64,000 nucleotides of DNA from Peribacillus saganii. GTDB taxonomy: Bacteria; Bacillota; Bacilli; Bacillales; DSM-1321. The notes below the pieces were generated by a model, which was not told the origin of the DNA, searched no databases, and saw only the letters and a program-made list of their open reading frames with translations. The DNA lies in NCBI RefSeq assembly GCF_003429095.1, contig NZ_QVTE01000008.1, positions 124,001 to 188,000 of the forward strand, written 5' to 3'. The position numbers were made by a program, and so were the translations under genes. This document shows, in pieces, positions 1 through 9,183 of this stretch (position 1 is its first letter; each line of letters begins with the position of its first letter).

Positions 1-165
1 GTCACATATTGAACCCCGTTGAGTATAATAAACGAGAAAATAACCTTTGCATTCAGCTAACTCACGAATCGCAGTGAGTTAAGACAGAAATCAAGTATGG
101 CCGAAGCATCTTCAGCATTGATGCTTAGGCAGCAGTTCATTAATTAAATTAAATACCGTTTTTCC

Positions 166-295
166 TTTACAAAGGGGAGTAGCGTTAGGGTTCGCCCTAA
201 AACAAAGTCGTCATTCCATGGACATACCATCCATCGGCTTTGTTGGCATGAAAAGTGCTCAGCAAGACCTTTGCCTATTGGCAGGGGTCTTTTTC
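166..295 (+). promoter_or_regulatory. yybP-ykoY (Mn2+) riboswitch with terminator
   Basis: The leader of the downstream TerC-family gene contains the conserved blocks of the yybP-ykoY aptamer: AAAGGGGAGTAGC near 171, GTCGTCA near 207, GTTGGCATGAA near 242 and AGCAAGACCTTTGCC at about 261. The last block forms a hairpin (AGACC...GGGGTCT, about 265-289) followed by TTTTTCT, an intrinsic terminator. This family senses Mn2+ and turns on manganese exporters, which fits the gene that follows. Confidence 0.92.
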
Positions 296-350
296 TATGT
301 GCCTTATGCTAACAGGGGAAATGCAAAACACTACTTTTGGGAGTTGAGGA

Positions 351-1118
351 ATGATGGATACATCAATGCTACTGGAATATGGCTGGGTTCTTATTGTACT
401 TATTGGTTTAGAGGGGATATTGGCGGCGGATAATGCCGTTGTCATGGCGGTGATGGTAAAACATCTCCCGAAGGACCAGCAAAGGAAGGCCTTATTTTAT
501 GGATTGATTGGAGCGTTTGCCTTCCGTTTTGTGAGTTTATTCCTTATATCATATCTTGTCAATGTTTGGCAGGTTCAAGCCCTTGGAGCCATTTACCTGC
601 TTGTTGTTGCCGCCCTGCATCTATACAAACGATTTTCTGGAAAGGAAAAAATAATTGATATAAATTTGCATAAGGGATCGTCCTTCTGGCTGACGGTTTT
701 AAAGGTTGAATTGGCAGATATTGCTTTTGCAGTTGATTCCATGCTGGCTGCTGTTGCACTTGCCGTAACATTGCCGAAGTCAGGATTGTTTTCGCTGGGA
801 GGCATTGATGGTGGCCAATTTACTGTCATGTTCCTTGGCGGAATCATCGGATTGGTCATCATGAGATTTGCAGCCAAGGGATTTGTCCAATTGCTTGGAA
901 AAAGACCTTCATTGGAAACGGCTGCATTTTTCATTGTTGGGTGGGTTGGCATTAAACTAGCAGTCTATACTCTTGCGCATCCGAATATTGCGATCTTGAA
1001 TCAGCATTTCCCGGAATCAATTGAGTGGAAACTCACATTCTGGGTGGTGCTAATCGGCTTGGCGGTTGGCGGATTACTTTTTTCAAATAAAAAGAATGAG
1101 AGTACCCAACAAGCCTAG
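351..1118 (+). CDS. ykoY: TerC-family membrane protein, YkoY/MeeY-like manganese exporter
   Basis: A 255-residue polytopic membrane protein of the TerC family. The N-terminus has the family signature EGILAADNAVVMAVMVKHL at about residues 21-39, and a second acidic motif ELADIAFAVDS lies near residue 120; these membrane acidic residues are typical of the metal-binding core. About seven hydrophobic segments are visible. In Bacillus, YkoY/YceF relatives export manganese and help load secreted metalloproteins. The Mn riboswitch directly upstream supports that role. Two ATGs are adjacent (351 and 354), with GAGTTGAGG just upstream; either could be the start. The exact paralogue name is inferred from sequence resemblance and the riboswitch. 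Confidence 0.88.
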   Translation: MMDTSMLLEYGWVLIVLIGLEGILAADNAVVMAVMVKHLPKDQQRKALFYGLIGAFAFRFVSLFLISYLVNVWQVQALGAIYLLVVAALHLYKRFSGKEKIIDINLHKGSSFWLTVLKVELADIAFAVDSMLAAVALAVTLPKSGLFSLGGIDGGQFTVMFLGGIIGLVIMRFAAKGFVQLLGKRPSLETAAFFIVGWVGIKLAVYTLAHPNIAILNQHFPESIEWKLTFWVVLIGLAVGGLLFSNKKNESTQQA

Positions 1119-1133
1119 CGGGTATCATTTATC

Positions 1134-1166
1134 GCTCTGCCGTGAATGAATCATGGCAGGGCTTTG
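1134..1166 (+). terminator. Hairpin after the TerC-family gene
   Basis: A stem of about 12 bp (GCTCTGCCGTGA paired with TCATGGCAGGGC) is followed by only a short T run, so it is a weak or Rho-independent-like terminator just after the stop codon at 1118. Confidence 0.55.
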
Positions 1167-1452
1167 CATTGTCAGGAAGTTGGTTAATAAAGGAAAATCG
1201 AATATACTAACGTCGTTAGATAATAAAGATAACCTGAGTTAAAGGAAGGTATATGTTGCTGATGCAGAAGTATTGGACAAGAAAACTGCAGCGGCACGGT
1301 CTGCATCCCGACGCTCAACCTGATGGGATCCCCTGACATTCAGTTTTTTCACTAGATAGTACATGGATGATTCTATCGAAAATTTTCTAGACAGAAAGAT
1401 CGGAAAACATTAATATATTTAGTACTACGAAATATTTAAATGAGGCGGAAAC
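1167..1452. other. Intergenic region upstream of the MFS gene
   Basis: No open frame with a convincing ribosome binding site. The stretch presumably carries the promoter of the MFS gene; I see no riboswitch or repeat in it. Confidence 0.4.
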
Positions 1453-2661
1453 ATGTTAAGAAATAGAAATGTTTGGATATTAATGAGCGGGGAGTTTCTT
1501 GCAGGACTAGGAATGTGGCTTGGGGTTATTGGAAACCTTGAGTTTTTGCAGAAGCTTGTTCCTTCAGATTTCCATAAATCACTGATTCTTTTGGCGGGAA
1601 TGTTTGCAGGATTACTGGTTGGCCCGTTAGCGGGCAGAGTGATTGACAAATATTCAAAAAAGAAAGTCCTCGTGTACTCAGGAATAGTAAGGATTTTTTC
1701 CATTTTGTTTATGTTTATTGCAATTAGCTATGATCAGGTTTTCTGGATGGTCATTTACATGGTTGTTATCGGTATTTCGGCCGCCTTTTATTTCCCAGCC
1801 CTTCAGGCAGCGATACCTTTGATTGTAAAGAATGAAGATTTGCTAAGCATCAACGGGCTGCATATGAATGTATCTACTATCTCCAGAATTTCCGGAACTT
1901 CCTTGGCTGGGATCTTACTGATATCAATATCCTTGTTTAATTTGTACTTTCTTACTCTCTTATCTTATATTTTAATTTTGCTGTGTACGTTTTTCCTAAC
2001 CATAGATGAATCTAAGGCAGTATCAGTTAAACAGAAACAAACAAAATCAAAAGGGGGCTTCACAGAAGTACTGCCGCTTTTGAAAACAATGCCGCAGGTC
2101 GTTATGTCCCTTTTCTTAATGCTAGTGCCTACCTTATTTCTTGGAAGTTTCAACCTGATGGTACTGGAAATCAGTGAGCTGCAGCATGACAGTTCGATTA
2201 AAGGCTGGCTTTATACAGCGGAAGGTCTAAGTTTCATGATCGGTGCTTTCATTACCAAAAAGCTATCCGCTGGCAGGGACCCTGTGAGAATATTGATTGG
2301 TTGCGCAGTTACTATTGCCGTTGCGCATTTATCGCTTTATTTAGCTGATATCAAGATTGCTTCCATTATTTCGTTTGCAATTTTCGGTTTTTCTGTAGGT
2401 ATTTTCTTTCCGGTTGTGGCAACAATTTTTCAAAAGCAAGTACCTAAGGAATACCATGGCAGATTTTTTTCCTTCCGCGGAATGATGGACCGGATCTTAT
2501 TCCAGGTTGTTCTCGTAACCGCCGGGCTGTTTCTTGATACCATTGGATTCAAGAATATGATACTTTGTTTTGGCAGCGTTTCAGTACTGTTAATTATATT
2601 TATCATGCTGAAACAGCCGCGTTCAGCAGTGGTGGAAGAAGTGAAATCGCCATCTGCTTAA
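1453..2661 (+). CDS. MFS transporter
   Basis: A 402-residue integral membrane protein with about twelve hydrophobic helices in two halves, joined by a charged cytoplasmic loop near residues 185-205 rich in Lys and Gln. The motif GRVIDKYSKKK between helices 2 and 3 (about residues 60-70) resembles the GxLxDRxGRK signature of the major facilitator superfamily. It looks like the drug/macrolide-efflux (MefA/YfmO-like) type, but the substrate cannot be read from sequence. The ATG at 1453 follows GAGGCGG at a good distance. It stands alone between two long intergenic gaps, so it is probably monocistronic. Confidence 0.85.
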   Translation: MLRNRNVWILMSGEFLAGLGMWLGVIGNLEFLQKLVPSDFHKSLILLAGMFAGLLVGPLAGRVIDKYSKKKVLVYSGIVRIFSILFMFIAISYDQVFWMVIYMVVIGISAAFYFPALQAAIPLIVKNEDLLSINGLHMNVSTISRISGTSLAGILLISISLFNLYFLTLLSYILILLCTFFLTIDESKAVSVKQKQTKSKGGFTEVLPLLKTMPQVVMSLFLMLVPTLFLGSFNLMVLEISELQHDSSIKGWLYTAEGLSFMIGAFITKKLSAGRDPVRILIGCAVTIAVAHLSLYLADIKIASIISFAIFGFSVGIFFPVVATIFQKQVPKEYHGRFFSFRGMMDRILFQVVLVTAGLFLDTIGFKNMILCFGSVSVLLIIFIMLKQPRSAVVEEVKSPSA

Positions 2662-3191
2662 TAAGAAAACAGTTGCAATAAAATCGCCCTTCAGTCCATT
2701 TCTTCAAGTGATCAATATTATAAGCATATCCTTTCCTTGGGAAGGCGGGAGGTATTTTTCTAAATACCATAATTGTCTTCGGTGGTCATTTGGTCTTGTT
2801 TATATGGTTCTGTTATTGCAGATTTGGCTAGACTGTTGCAGCCGTTACCCTGATCTTAGTTGTAGCTATTAGGTTGTCAAATGAAGCAAGAATGGCGCAA
2901 ATTCATTGAATATCATTTTTAATTATTATATAAGTATTTTGCCCCTCCTTACTGCCTATTGGAGGGCTTCTTTGTGTCTAAAAAATACGGTACATGGTGT
3001 AAAACTGCTCTGATGTCTGCAGCTTATCTGGCTTATTATTAAGGGTTTTTGAAAGCATTATGGGACTCATTTGGCTGGAATAAACAAGCCAAAGGAAAGA
3101 TAGTCCTTTTGCAGCTTTTTTTTATTTTCTACCCCTAAAAAAAGAAATGATTTTAGCGTATGTTATAATGTGTCTTTAGTGAGGTGGGCAA
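2662..3191. other. Long intergenic region before sigI
   Basis: About 530 bases without a supported gene. It holds a GCCCCTCC...GGAGGGCTT hairpin near 2941-2970 and, close to the sigI start, a TATAAT-like box near 3163. No recognisable coding remnant. Confidence 0.4.
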
Positions 3192-3935
3192 ATGTTTAGT
3201 ATGTTGTTTACGCCGTTAAAGCGCAAACGCAATATAGAAGACACTGTATTGAAAATTCAAGCCGGCAATAAGGAGCTTCGCGAAGAAATACTGGTCTCCT
3301 TTAAGCCTTTTATAGCAAAAACCGTATCCTCTGTGTGCCGTCGATATATTACAGAATCTGATGATGAATTCAGCATTGGCCTAATTGCCTTCAATGATGC
3401 GATTGATAAATTCGTGCCTGCTAAGGGACATTCATTGCTGGCTTTTGCAGAGACCATTATTAAACGAAGGGTCATTGATTATCTTCGCAGCCAGTCAAGA
3501 AAACAGGATGTATTGCTCGATTATAAATTTGAGGATGAGCAGGAACTAAGTGAATCCTACCTTGAAACTGAAAAATCAATGCAGCAATTCCGGATAGTTC
3601 AGGATGCAGAGAAAAGGAAGGATGAAATCCTGCTTTATCAGAACAAGTTGCTTGAATTTGATCTTGTTTTTGACGATTTGGCTGAGAATTCCCCAAAGCA
3701 TGAAGATGCGCGGAGAAACGCGATATCCATTGCAAGGCTGATTGTGGAAGATGCAGAACTGAGAGGGATTTTGTTTGAAAAAAAGCGGCTGCCGGTCAAG
3801 CAGCTTGAACAGAGGGTTAAGGTAAGCCGGAAAACAATAGAGAGAAACCGGAAATATATTATAGCCATTTCAGTTATCTTACATGGCGAATTTTTTTATC
3901 TAAAGGATTATATAAAAGGGGTGCTTGAAGAGTGA
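3192..3935 (+). CDS. sigI: RNA polymerase sigma factor SigI
   Basis: A 247-residue sigma-70-family factor of the SigI type. The N-terminal half carries sigma region 2 (EEILVSFKPFIAKTVSSVCRR... to AETIIKRRVIDYLRSQSRK, about residues 30-100) and the C-terminus has a helix-turn-helix (KQLEQRVKVSRKTIERNRKYI, about residues 200-220). In Bacillus SigI handles heat and cell-envelope stress; in clostridia SigI factors control cellulosome genes. It overlaps the next gene, its cognate anti-sigma factor, by 4 bp, the usual sigI-rsgI arrangement. The ATG at 3192 follows GAGGTGG. Confidence 0.93.
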   Translation: MFSMLFTPLKRKRNIEDTVLKIQAGNKELREEILVSFKPFIAKTVSSVCRRYITESDDEFSIGLIAFNDAIDKFVPAKGHSLLAFAETIIKRRVIDYLRSQSRKQDVLLDYKFEDEQELSESYLETEKSMQQFRIVQDAEKRKDEILLYQNKLLEFDLVFDDLAENSPKHEDARRNAISIARLIVEDAELRGILFEKKRLPVKQLEQRVKVSRKTIERNRKYIIAISVILHGEFFYLKDYIKGVLEE

Positions 3936-5170
3936 AAAAGGGTGTGGTGTTGGCCGTCGATAACCGCTACGTTACATTGATGACCCCTGAAGGCGAATTT
4001 ATAAAAATGAAACGGAAAAGGCGAGGTTCCTACAAAGTTGGTGAAGAAATCGAGCTTGTGACTTCCAGAGAATCATACAGAGGAACCAGCTTTCTGGGCA
4101 TTGCCCCGAAAAAAGTGTATATAGCAGGTGCTGCTGCCGCATTGCTCTTTGGGATTACTTATCTTCCGTTCTTCAATAATAATAATGTATCTGCCTATAT
4201 GACTATCGATGTCAATCCAAGCATCGAAATTGGACTGAATGATGATCTTGAAGTGATCAAGTTAAACGGATTGAATAAGGAAGGCAAGCGGATTCTGAGG
4301 GGCATTGATGATTGGAAGCAGCAAAATGTCAATGATATTGCAAAAAAAATATTATTGGAAACAGAATCAAGAGGATTTTTAAAAAAGGAAAAAGAAGTTG
4401 TCTTTTCAACTGTATTGCTTGATCAGGACAATATAGAGCTAAGTGGGGACTTGAAGAAAGAAATGGAGCTTCTGGCGTCTAACACCAAAAAGGTGGCTGA
4501 AGTGACGGTCCATGAGGGTTCCTCAACTGATAGGAAGAAAGCTTTGGAGGCAGGCCTTTCAACCGGAAGGTATATCGATACAAACGAGACCAAAGATAAA
4601 AATAAAAACTCAAATGAAGACGGATCAAACAAGACCGAGATCAAAAACAATGCGAAAACTATCCCAACGGAAGAAAAGGCTGCTGATAATAAGAAAGTTA
4701 TTCCTTCCAATCCGGAAACAATCAAAAAAGTAATTATCTCCAAGCCTGTTGAACCTATTGGGAAAACTGTAAAGAAAGAAACAGAAGTACATCACTCGTC
4801 CAAAAATTCAGCTAATAAACCCGCGGTAATAAAGGAAAATCATGATGATAAAAACAATCGGCGCACCGTTACAACAAAAGAATCGCAAAGGAAACTTGTG
4901 AAGCCATCACGCCCTTCATATCCAACTAAGCCGTCCTATGACAGTGAAGATAAATATAGAGATAGAGATAGTGATCACAATGACGACAAAGATAGAGATG
5001 ACGACAAAGATAAAGAGCGGTCAAAGAAACATGATAATAGACGTGATGAAATAAAGAGCGAAAACTCCTCCGAGAAGCGAAATAAAAAGGAAGAGAATTC
5101 AGTCGATAAAAGCAATAACAAGTCCGATCATGGTTCCCATACCGATGAAAAAGATATCGATGATGATTAG
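3932..5170 (+). CDS. rsgI: Anti-sigma-I factor RsgI
   Basis: A 412-residue membrane-anchored anti-sigma factor. The N-terminal RsgI domain (about residues 1-60; KKGVVLAVDNRYVTLMTPEGEF) binds SigI in the cytoplasm. One transmembrane segment (VYIAGAAAALLFGITYLPFF, about residues 62-82) is followed by the conserved outer motif AYMTIDVNPSIEIGLND. The remaining half is extremely hydrophilic and low-complexity, rich in Lys, Asp, Asn and Glu (DKDRDDDKDKERSKKHDNRRDE-type), with no recognisable carbohydrate-binding domain. The start GTG/ATG overlaps the sigI stop, implying translational coupling. The long charged tail resembles that of Bacillus RsgI. Confidence 0.92.
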   Translation: MKKGVVLAVDNRYVTLMTPEGEFIKMKRKRRGSYKVGEEIELVTSRESYRGTSFLGIAPKKVYIAGAAAALLFGITYLPFFNNNNVSAYMTIDVNPSIEIGLNDDLEVIKLNGLNKEGKRILRGIDDWKQQNVNDIAKKILLETESRGFLKKEKEVVFSTVLLDQDNIELSGDLKKEMELLASNTKKVAEVTVHEGSSTDRKKALEAGLSTGRYIDTNETKDKNKNSNEDGSNKTEIKNNAKTIPTEEKAADNKKVIPSNPETIKKVIISKPVEPIGKTVKKETEVHHSSKNSANKPAVIKENHDDKNNRRTVTTKESQRKLVKPSRPSYPTKPSYDSEDKYRDRDSDHNDDKDRDDDKDKERSKKHDNRRDEIKSENSSEKRNKKEENSVDKSNNKSDHGSHTDEKDIDDD

Positions 5171-5201
5171 AAATCAAATTGATAAGACTGGGGATAAATA
5201 G

Positions 5202-5239
5202 AAGGGCCAAGCTTTGGTTTCATTCAGCTGGCCCTTTTT
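5202..5239 (+). terminator. Intrinsic terminator of sigI-rsgI
   Basis: AAGGGCCA pairs with TGGCCCTT and is followed by five T residues, about 30 bases past the rsgI stop. Confidence 0.8.
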
Positions 5240-5331
5240 GGTGTTTTGCTTTTAACTGCCACAAAAAATTGTGATTATCAGAAGCATCAATATGCTCCAT
5301 CTCTTTTTTCGCCATAGATATGAAATTGTTT

Positions 5332-5523
5332 TTATCTTCCGCTAAGTTCTGATTGTGCTTGTGCGATCAGGCGTTTCGTAATTTCTCCGCCAACAGATCC
5401 ATTTGCGCGGGAAACTGTATCCGATCCCAAGGCAACTCCGAATTCCTGGGCGATTTCATATTTAAATTGTTCAAGAGCCTGCTCAACGCCCGGTACCAGA
5501 AGTTTATTTCTGTTGTTTGCCAT
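5332..5523 (-). CDS. Alpha/beta-type small acid-soluble spore protein
   Basis: A 63-residue DNA-binding protein of the alpha/beta SASP family, which coats and protects spore DNA. The germination-protease recognition site is present (YEIAQEFGV, about residues 22-30; cleavage expected after the IA), as are the conserved DNA-contact stretches [19 protein letters not shown]. Length matches the family. AAAGGAG lies at the correct distance before the ATG. Transcription is expected from a forespore sigma-G promoter, but I did not identify one with confidence. It is convergent with rsgI. Confidence 0.95.
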   Translation of the reverse strand: MANNRNKLLVPGVEQALEQFKYEIAQEFGVALGSDTVSRANGSVGGEITKRLIAQAQSELSGR

Positions 5524-6003
5524 TGCTGTCTCTCTCCTTTGATGTTCTACGTTTTGAGGTTGCTATATATCCCTCTATTCTAGTATGGGACTGGACCCTT
5601 GTTCTTACTTGCTGAGTGGCTATAAAAGTTGATGGAAATTTAGCCTGAAATTTCATCATTAAGTGGTATTATCATTGAAGAAGTTAGTTAACAGTTCTTA
5701 GGATAATTTTTCTCCCGCCTTGAGAGACAGTTTACATCAATAAGTAAAACATTCAGTGTTGAGATCAGTTATCTTTAAGTGCGAATTCGGTTCTGTCTTA
5801 GCTTTTATTTACCACCGTTAGGAAAAGAATAAGAATATCTATAGGGCATGCAGCAATAGTTTCACTCTTAATTATTGTCAAGATGACTTTCCAAAAAACG
5901 AGCTTTCATGGGGCTAATATGGAATGAACCTAATATGATTGTTAACTGGTACTGAAAAAAAATCAAACAATGCAGAATAGCGGTACCCAATAAAAAAGGG
6001 TTA
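5524..6003. other. Intergenic region
   Basis: About 480 AT-rich bases with no supported frame on either strand. It must contain the promoter of the SASP gene; nothing else stands out. Confidence 0.4.
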
Positions 6004-6357
6004 TTAATCAGTTTCCCTGCTGCTTACGTCTTTGTCTGGATGCATAAACGGATAACCCTGTGGTTTTCTTTGGTGCTCTAGCAGTTCCCTGTTCTCAGCT
6101 GTATTCCAGCCTATATCGTTTGTTGGATGTACCCATTGGTCGCCCGCCATAACCTCTGGATCTGTGTCTTCTGTCCAGTTTTCAAGGGGCGAGTTTTCTG
6201 AGGCATAGAGACTGTCGCCAATTACGACACCAGATGAATTGACAAACGGAGAAGACATATGGATACCAGTGTTTTTGAAGCTGGGTGAATTCATCTGATG
6301 CGGCATGGCTCCATCGATAGCTGGTGAATCCAATTGTTTTTCATCGTTATTAATCAT
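6004..6357 (-). CDS. Hypothetical protein, possibly DUF3905-like
   Basis: A 117-residue acidic, hydrophilic protein without signal peptide or membrane segment. The notable stretch is the C-terminal DQWVHPTNDIGWNTAENRELL followed by a Pro-rich tail, which resembles a short family found in spore-forming Bacillus (DUF3905, from memory and not verified). The start chosen is the ATG at 6357, since GGAG lies about 8 bases upstream; an ATG two codons earlier sits too close to it. Neighbours are spore-associated small genes, so a sporulation link is possible but inferred. Confidence 0.6.
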   Translation of the reverse strand: MINNDEKQLDSPAIDGAMPHQMNSPSFKNTGIHMSSPFVNSSGVVIGDSLYASENSPLENWTEDTDPEVMAGDQWVHPTNDIGWNTAENRELLEHQRKPQGYPFMHPDKDVSSRETD

Positions 6358-6540
6358 AACCATCACTCCGATATTCAATATCTCTGTTTATCGTCTCCTT
6401 TAGTCTTTTCGATTATCCGATGACCTCAATTATCTTTGACCTCCTAAATTATCCAGTCAATAGGTGATACTGCTGTGAATAAATCTTGTGCTTCAAGCCC
6501 CAAAATAAAATGCTCGTATTTTTGAAAGGAGCAATGGCAC

Positions 6541-6699
6541 ATGAAAAGGAAAGCGGAACATAATGCAGCCGTCAAAGCAAGCCACACACCAACGAAAAAT
6601 TTGGCAGAATCAGAATTCTCTGCGGAATTTACCGGGAAAGAAAATGTGATGAAGGCTTTTAACCGTAATTCCAAGCAAGGGAGAAAAGGGAGAGCATGA
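6541..6699 (+). CDS. Small basic hypothetical protein (52 aa)
   Basis: ATG at 6541 is preceded by GAAAGGAGC with 9-base spacing. The product (MKRKAEHNAAVKASH...) is short, basic and hydrophilic with a central FSAEFTGKENVMKAF stretch. Size and composition recall minor small acid-soluble spore proteins, but I cannot assign it to a named Ssp family. Its stop overlaps the start of the next small gene (ATGA), indicating a two-gene operon with one terminator. It lies near a SASP gene and a possible DUF3905 gene. Confidence 0.6.
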   Translation: MKRKAEHNAAVKASHTPTKNLAESEFSAEFTGKENVMKAFNRNSKQGRKGRA

Positions 6700-6845
6700 G
6701 AGACGCTGAATGGCGAAAAGAAGATAAGGCCGCTAACACACGTGAAGAATTTGGAAGTGAATTCGCATTTGGAATAAATGCTGACAAAATTTATGATGTT
6801 TTAGTGGTTTCACAAGATAAAAAATCAGACAAAAAGGACAAATAA
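6696..6845 (+). CDS. Small charged hypothetical protein (49 aa)
   Basis: The ATG at 6696 overlaps the preceding stop as ATGA and uses the GGGAGAAAAGGGAGAG purine stretch as ribosome binding site. The product (MRDAEWRKEDKAANTREEFGSEFAFG...) is highly charged, with a Lys/Asp-rich C-terminus and no membrane segment. Translational coupling with the preceding gene and a clean terminator after it argue that it is real. I do not recognise the family. Confidence 0.55.
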   Translation: MRDAEWRKEDKAANTREEFGSEFAFGINADKIYDVLVVSQDKKSDKKDK

Positions 6846-6850
6846 AAGCA

Positions 6851-6887
6851 AGCAAAAACGCCGGATTTTTTGTCCGGCATTTTTGCT
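6851..6887 (+). terminator. Intrinsic terminator
   Basis: AGCAAAAACGCCGGA and TCCGGCATTTTTGCT form a long inverted repeat with a T run, directly after the small two-gene operon; symmetric enough to work in both directions. Confidence 0.85.
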
Positions 6888-7132
6888 CATAAATTTCAGG
6901 TTTTTTGAACCGCTTTTTTTGTTTTTCAGCATTTTTTAACGATGCAGCCAGGCGCCCAGCATGAATATCTTTTTTCTTTAAATTACCCTCAAAATATCGG
7001 CAGCCCGATACCGAATACCCATAGTACGGTAGAGAGCAAACACTTTCGAAAAATATCTATTTCTGGATATAAAATAAAATGAAGGTATCCTTTTTAACAC
7101 ATCATTCATTTTCACACTTCTTTACCCGGAGC

Positions 7133-8890
7133 TTAGTGGGCTAATGCACTATTGGAAATAGAATAAACTTTTGTGCCTTTGCCTGATGGGTCAAAATAGG
7201 CAACCATTACCGACGGCTGTTTAATAATCTCACCTGTTGACAGGAATGCATCCAAATCAAACGGGATCTCTTCCAGCATCGTATGTTTATACAGTTCCTT
7301 TTCAGATAGTGATAGATCTGTAAACCCGCTACCAGCAATCGATGGCTTTTTAATTAAAGAACGGTAAATCCCTGTTCTCTCGGTTTTATCAAATGACTGA
7401 TCCCACCATGGCTTGCGCGGCTTATACTTTTGGTTATGAAAATAATCATATTTCATCAAACCCGTTGCGACTTCCAAATCAGTGAAACCACGATCCAGTA
7501 AGAAGACATTTAGCCTCTTAAATAAATCCTCAAGCTGATGTCCGATTCTTGCCCAGCCCCGCTGATTCCAAAAGGTGCCAAAGTCTTGGAAAAAATCAAA
7601 TGGTGATTGGAATGCATTTCCAGCCAGAAACTCGACTGTCTGATCCATCCGATGATCATTCCAATACTTTTCAAGAACATCCTCAACCTGTTTAATTCTC
7701 ACAATATCGTCAAAGTTCAACACACGGTTGCCAAGAATTTCATATGGCGAGTGGTCGCTGTACACATATTCCCATTCAGCTGCCCTGATGCGCAGTCCTG
7801 TGCCCCTCAGCATTTTCAGGAAGCCGAGCTGAAGTTCCTCTGGACGCATAGCAAAAACATCGTTAAAGGTTTTTTTGAACGAATTGTAATCTTCCTCAGG
7901 CAATCCGGCTATTAAGTCCAGGTGCTGGTCTATTTTGCCGCCTTCCTTTACCATTGTGACGGTCCTTGTCAATTTTTCAAAATTCTGCTTGCGCATGACA
8001 AGTTCATTTGTATAATCGTTAGTTGATTGAACTCCTATTTCAAAGCGGAATAACCCAGCCGGCGCATTGTCGTTTAAGAACTGTATGACTTCCGGTCTCA
8101 TAATATCCGCAGTAATCTCAAATTGGAATACGGTACCCGGGAGATGCTCATCGATAAGGAATTGGAACATTTCCATCGCATAGCTTCTGCTGATATTGAA
8201 GGTGCGGTCAACAAACTTAATCGTCTTGGCACCGTTATTCATTAAGTAACGAATATCGTCCTTAACCTTCTCACGGTCGAAATATCGCACACCTACCTCA
8301 ATGGAGGAAAGACAAAACTGGCAGCTGAACGGGCAGCCTCGGCTTGTTTCGATATAAACCACCCGTTTGTCAAGGTGGGGAATATCCTCAGGAAACCTGA
8401 ATGGTGACGGAAGCTGCTTTAAATCAAGTTTATTGCGCTGCGGCGCTATCCTTTTCTTGCCTTCATCACGGAAGGCCAATCCGCTTAGTTCAGCAAAGTT
8501 TCCGTCACCATGCAGCTCGGCAAGCAGCTGTTTGAATGTTTCCTCTCCCTCGCCGATTACAATGAAATCCGCGTGTGGTATTTCCTCAAGCCAATCAGCG
8601 ACGTCGTAGGTTACTTCGGGACCGCCCAGGACAATTTTTAAACCGGGATTCACTTTTTTCAGCAGCTCGACTACCTTTTTGGTTTCTTCGATATTCCAAA
8701 TGTAGCAGCTAAATCCGATAATATCGGGCTTCTTCGAATGCAGGTCACCTACAATATTCATAATCGGATCTTTAATTGTATACTCCGCCAGCTCAATCTC
8801 ATATTCAGGAGCGGCATATGCTTTTAAATTTCGAATGGATAAGCTTGTATGAATGTATTTGGCATTTAAAGTACTTAGTATAATTTTCAT
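7133..8890 (-). CDS. B12-binding radical SAM protein (DUF4080 type)
   Basis: A 585-residue protein with an N-terminal B12-binding-like Rossmann domain (about residues 1-125; KPDIIGFSCYIWN, LGGPEVT, FIVIGEGEETF) followed by a radical SAM core. The iron-sulfur triad CPFSCQFC supplies C186, C190 and C193. The C-terminal third corresponds to the DUF4080 domain usually found with this architecture. Such proteins use SAM-derived radicals and often a cobalamin for methyl transfer or rearrangement; the substrate is unknown. The gene is isolated, divergent from lutABC, and starts with MKIILSTLNAKYIHTSL, a very conserved opening for this group. Confidence 0.9.
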   Translation of the reverse strand: MKIILSTLNAKYIHTSLSIRNLKAYAAPEYEIELAEYTIKDPIMNIVGDLHSKKPDIIGFSCYIWNIEETKKVVELLKKVNPGLKIVLGGPEVTYDVADWLEEIPHADFIVIGEGEETFKQLLAELHGDGNFAELSGLAFRDEGKKRIAPQRNKLDLKQLPSPFRFPEDIPHLDKRVVYIETSRGCPFSCQFCLSSIEVGVRYFDREKVKDDIRYLMNNGAKTIKFVDRTFNISRSYAMEMFQFLIDEHLPGTVFQFEITADIMRPEVIQFLNDNAPAGLFRFEIGVQSTNDYTNELVMRKQNFEKLTRTVTMVKEGGKIDQHLDLIAGLPEEDYNSFKKTFNDVFAMRPEELQLGFLKMLRGTGLRIRAAEWEYVYSDHSPYEILGNRVLNFDDIVRIKQVEDVLEKYWNDHRMDQTVEFLAGNAFQSPFDFFQDFGTFWNQRGWARIGHQLEDLFKRLNVFLLDRGFTDLEVATGLMKYDYFHNQKYKPRKPWWDQSFDKTERTGIYRSLIKKPSIAGSGFTDLSLSEKELYKHTMLEEIPFDLDAFLSTGEIIKQPSVMVAYFDPSGKGTKVYSISNSALAH

Positions 8891-9183
8891 ATATCAGATT
8901 GCGTATAGAAAACGCCTGGACTCCTTTCAGGATCACTCAATCGATCCTTAAACTTACAAACACTAACTTAATATTTTACCATAGTATTGCCGTATTCAAT
9001 AGATAAAATAATATACATTGTCTTTATGCCCACCGCAGGCATCGAATATTTATGAACATTATAAGTATTTTTTCGATAGTTATTTATAAATGATAAAATA
9101 TTTACATTCATCAGAAATTTCACATTATAATAAGAGAGTATTGTTATTTATTATAAAGATATTTAGGAATGGGAGGGATTCAT

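Noticed and set aside
6444-6674. Minus-strand 76-codon frame
   Set aside because: It lies opposite the two coupled small genes that have good ribosome binding sites, and its own start has none.
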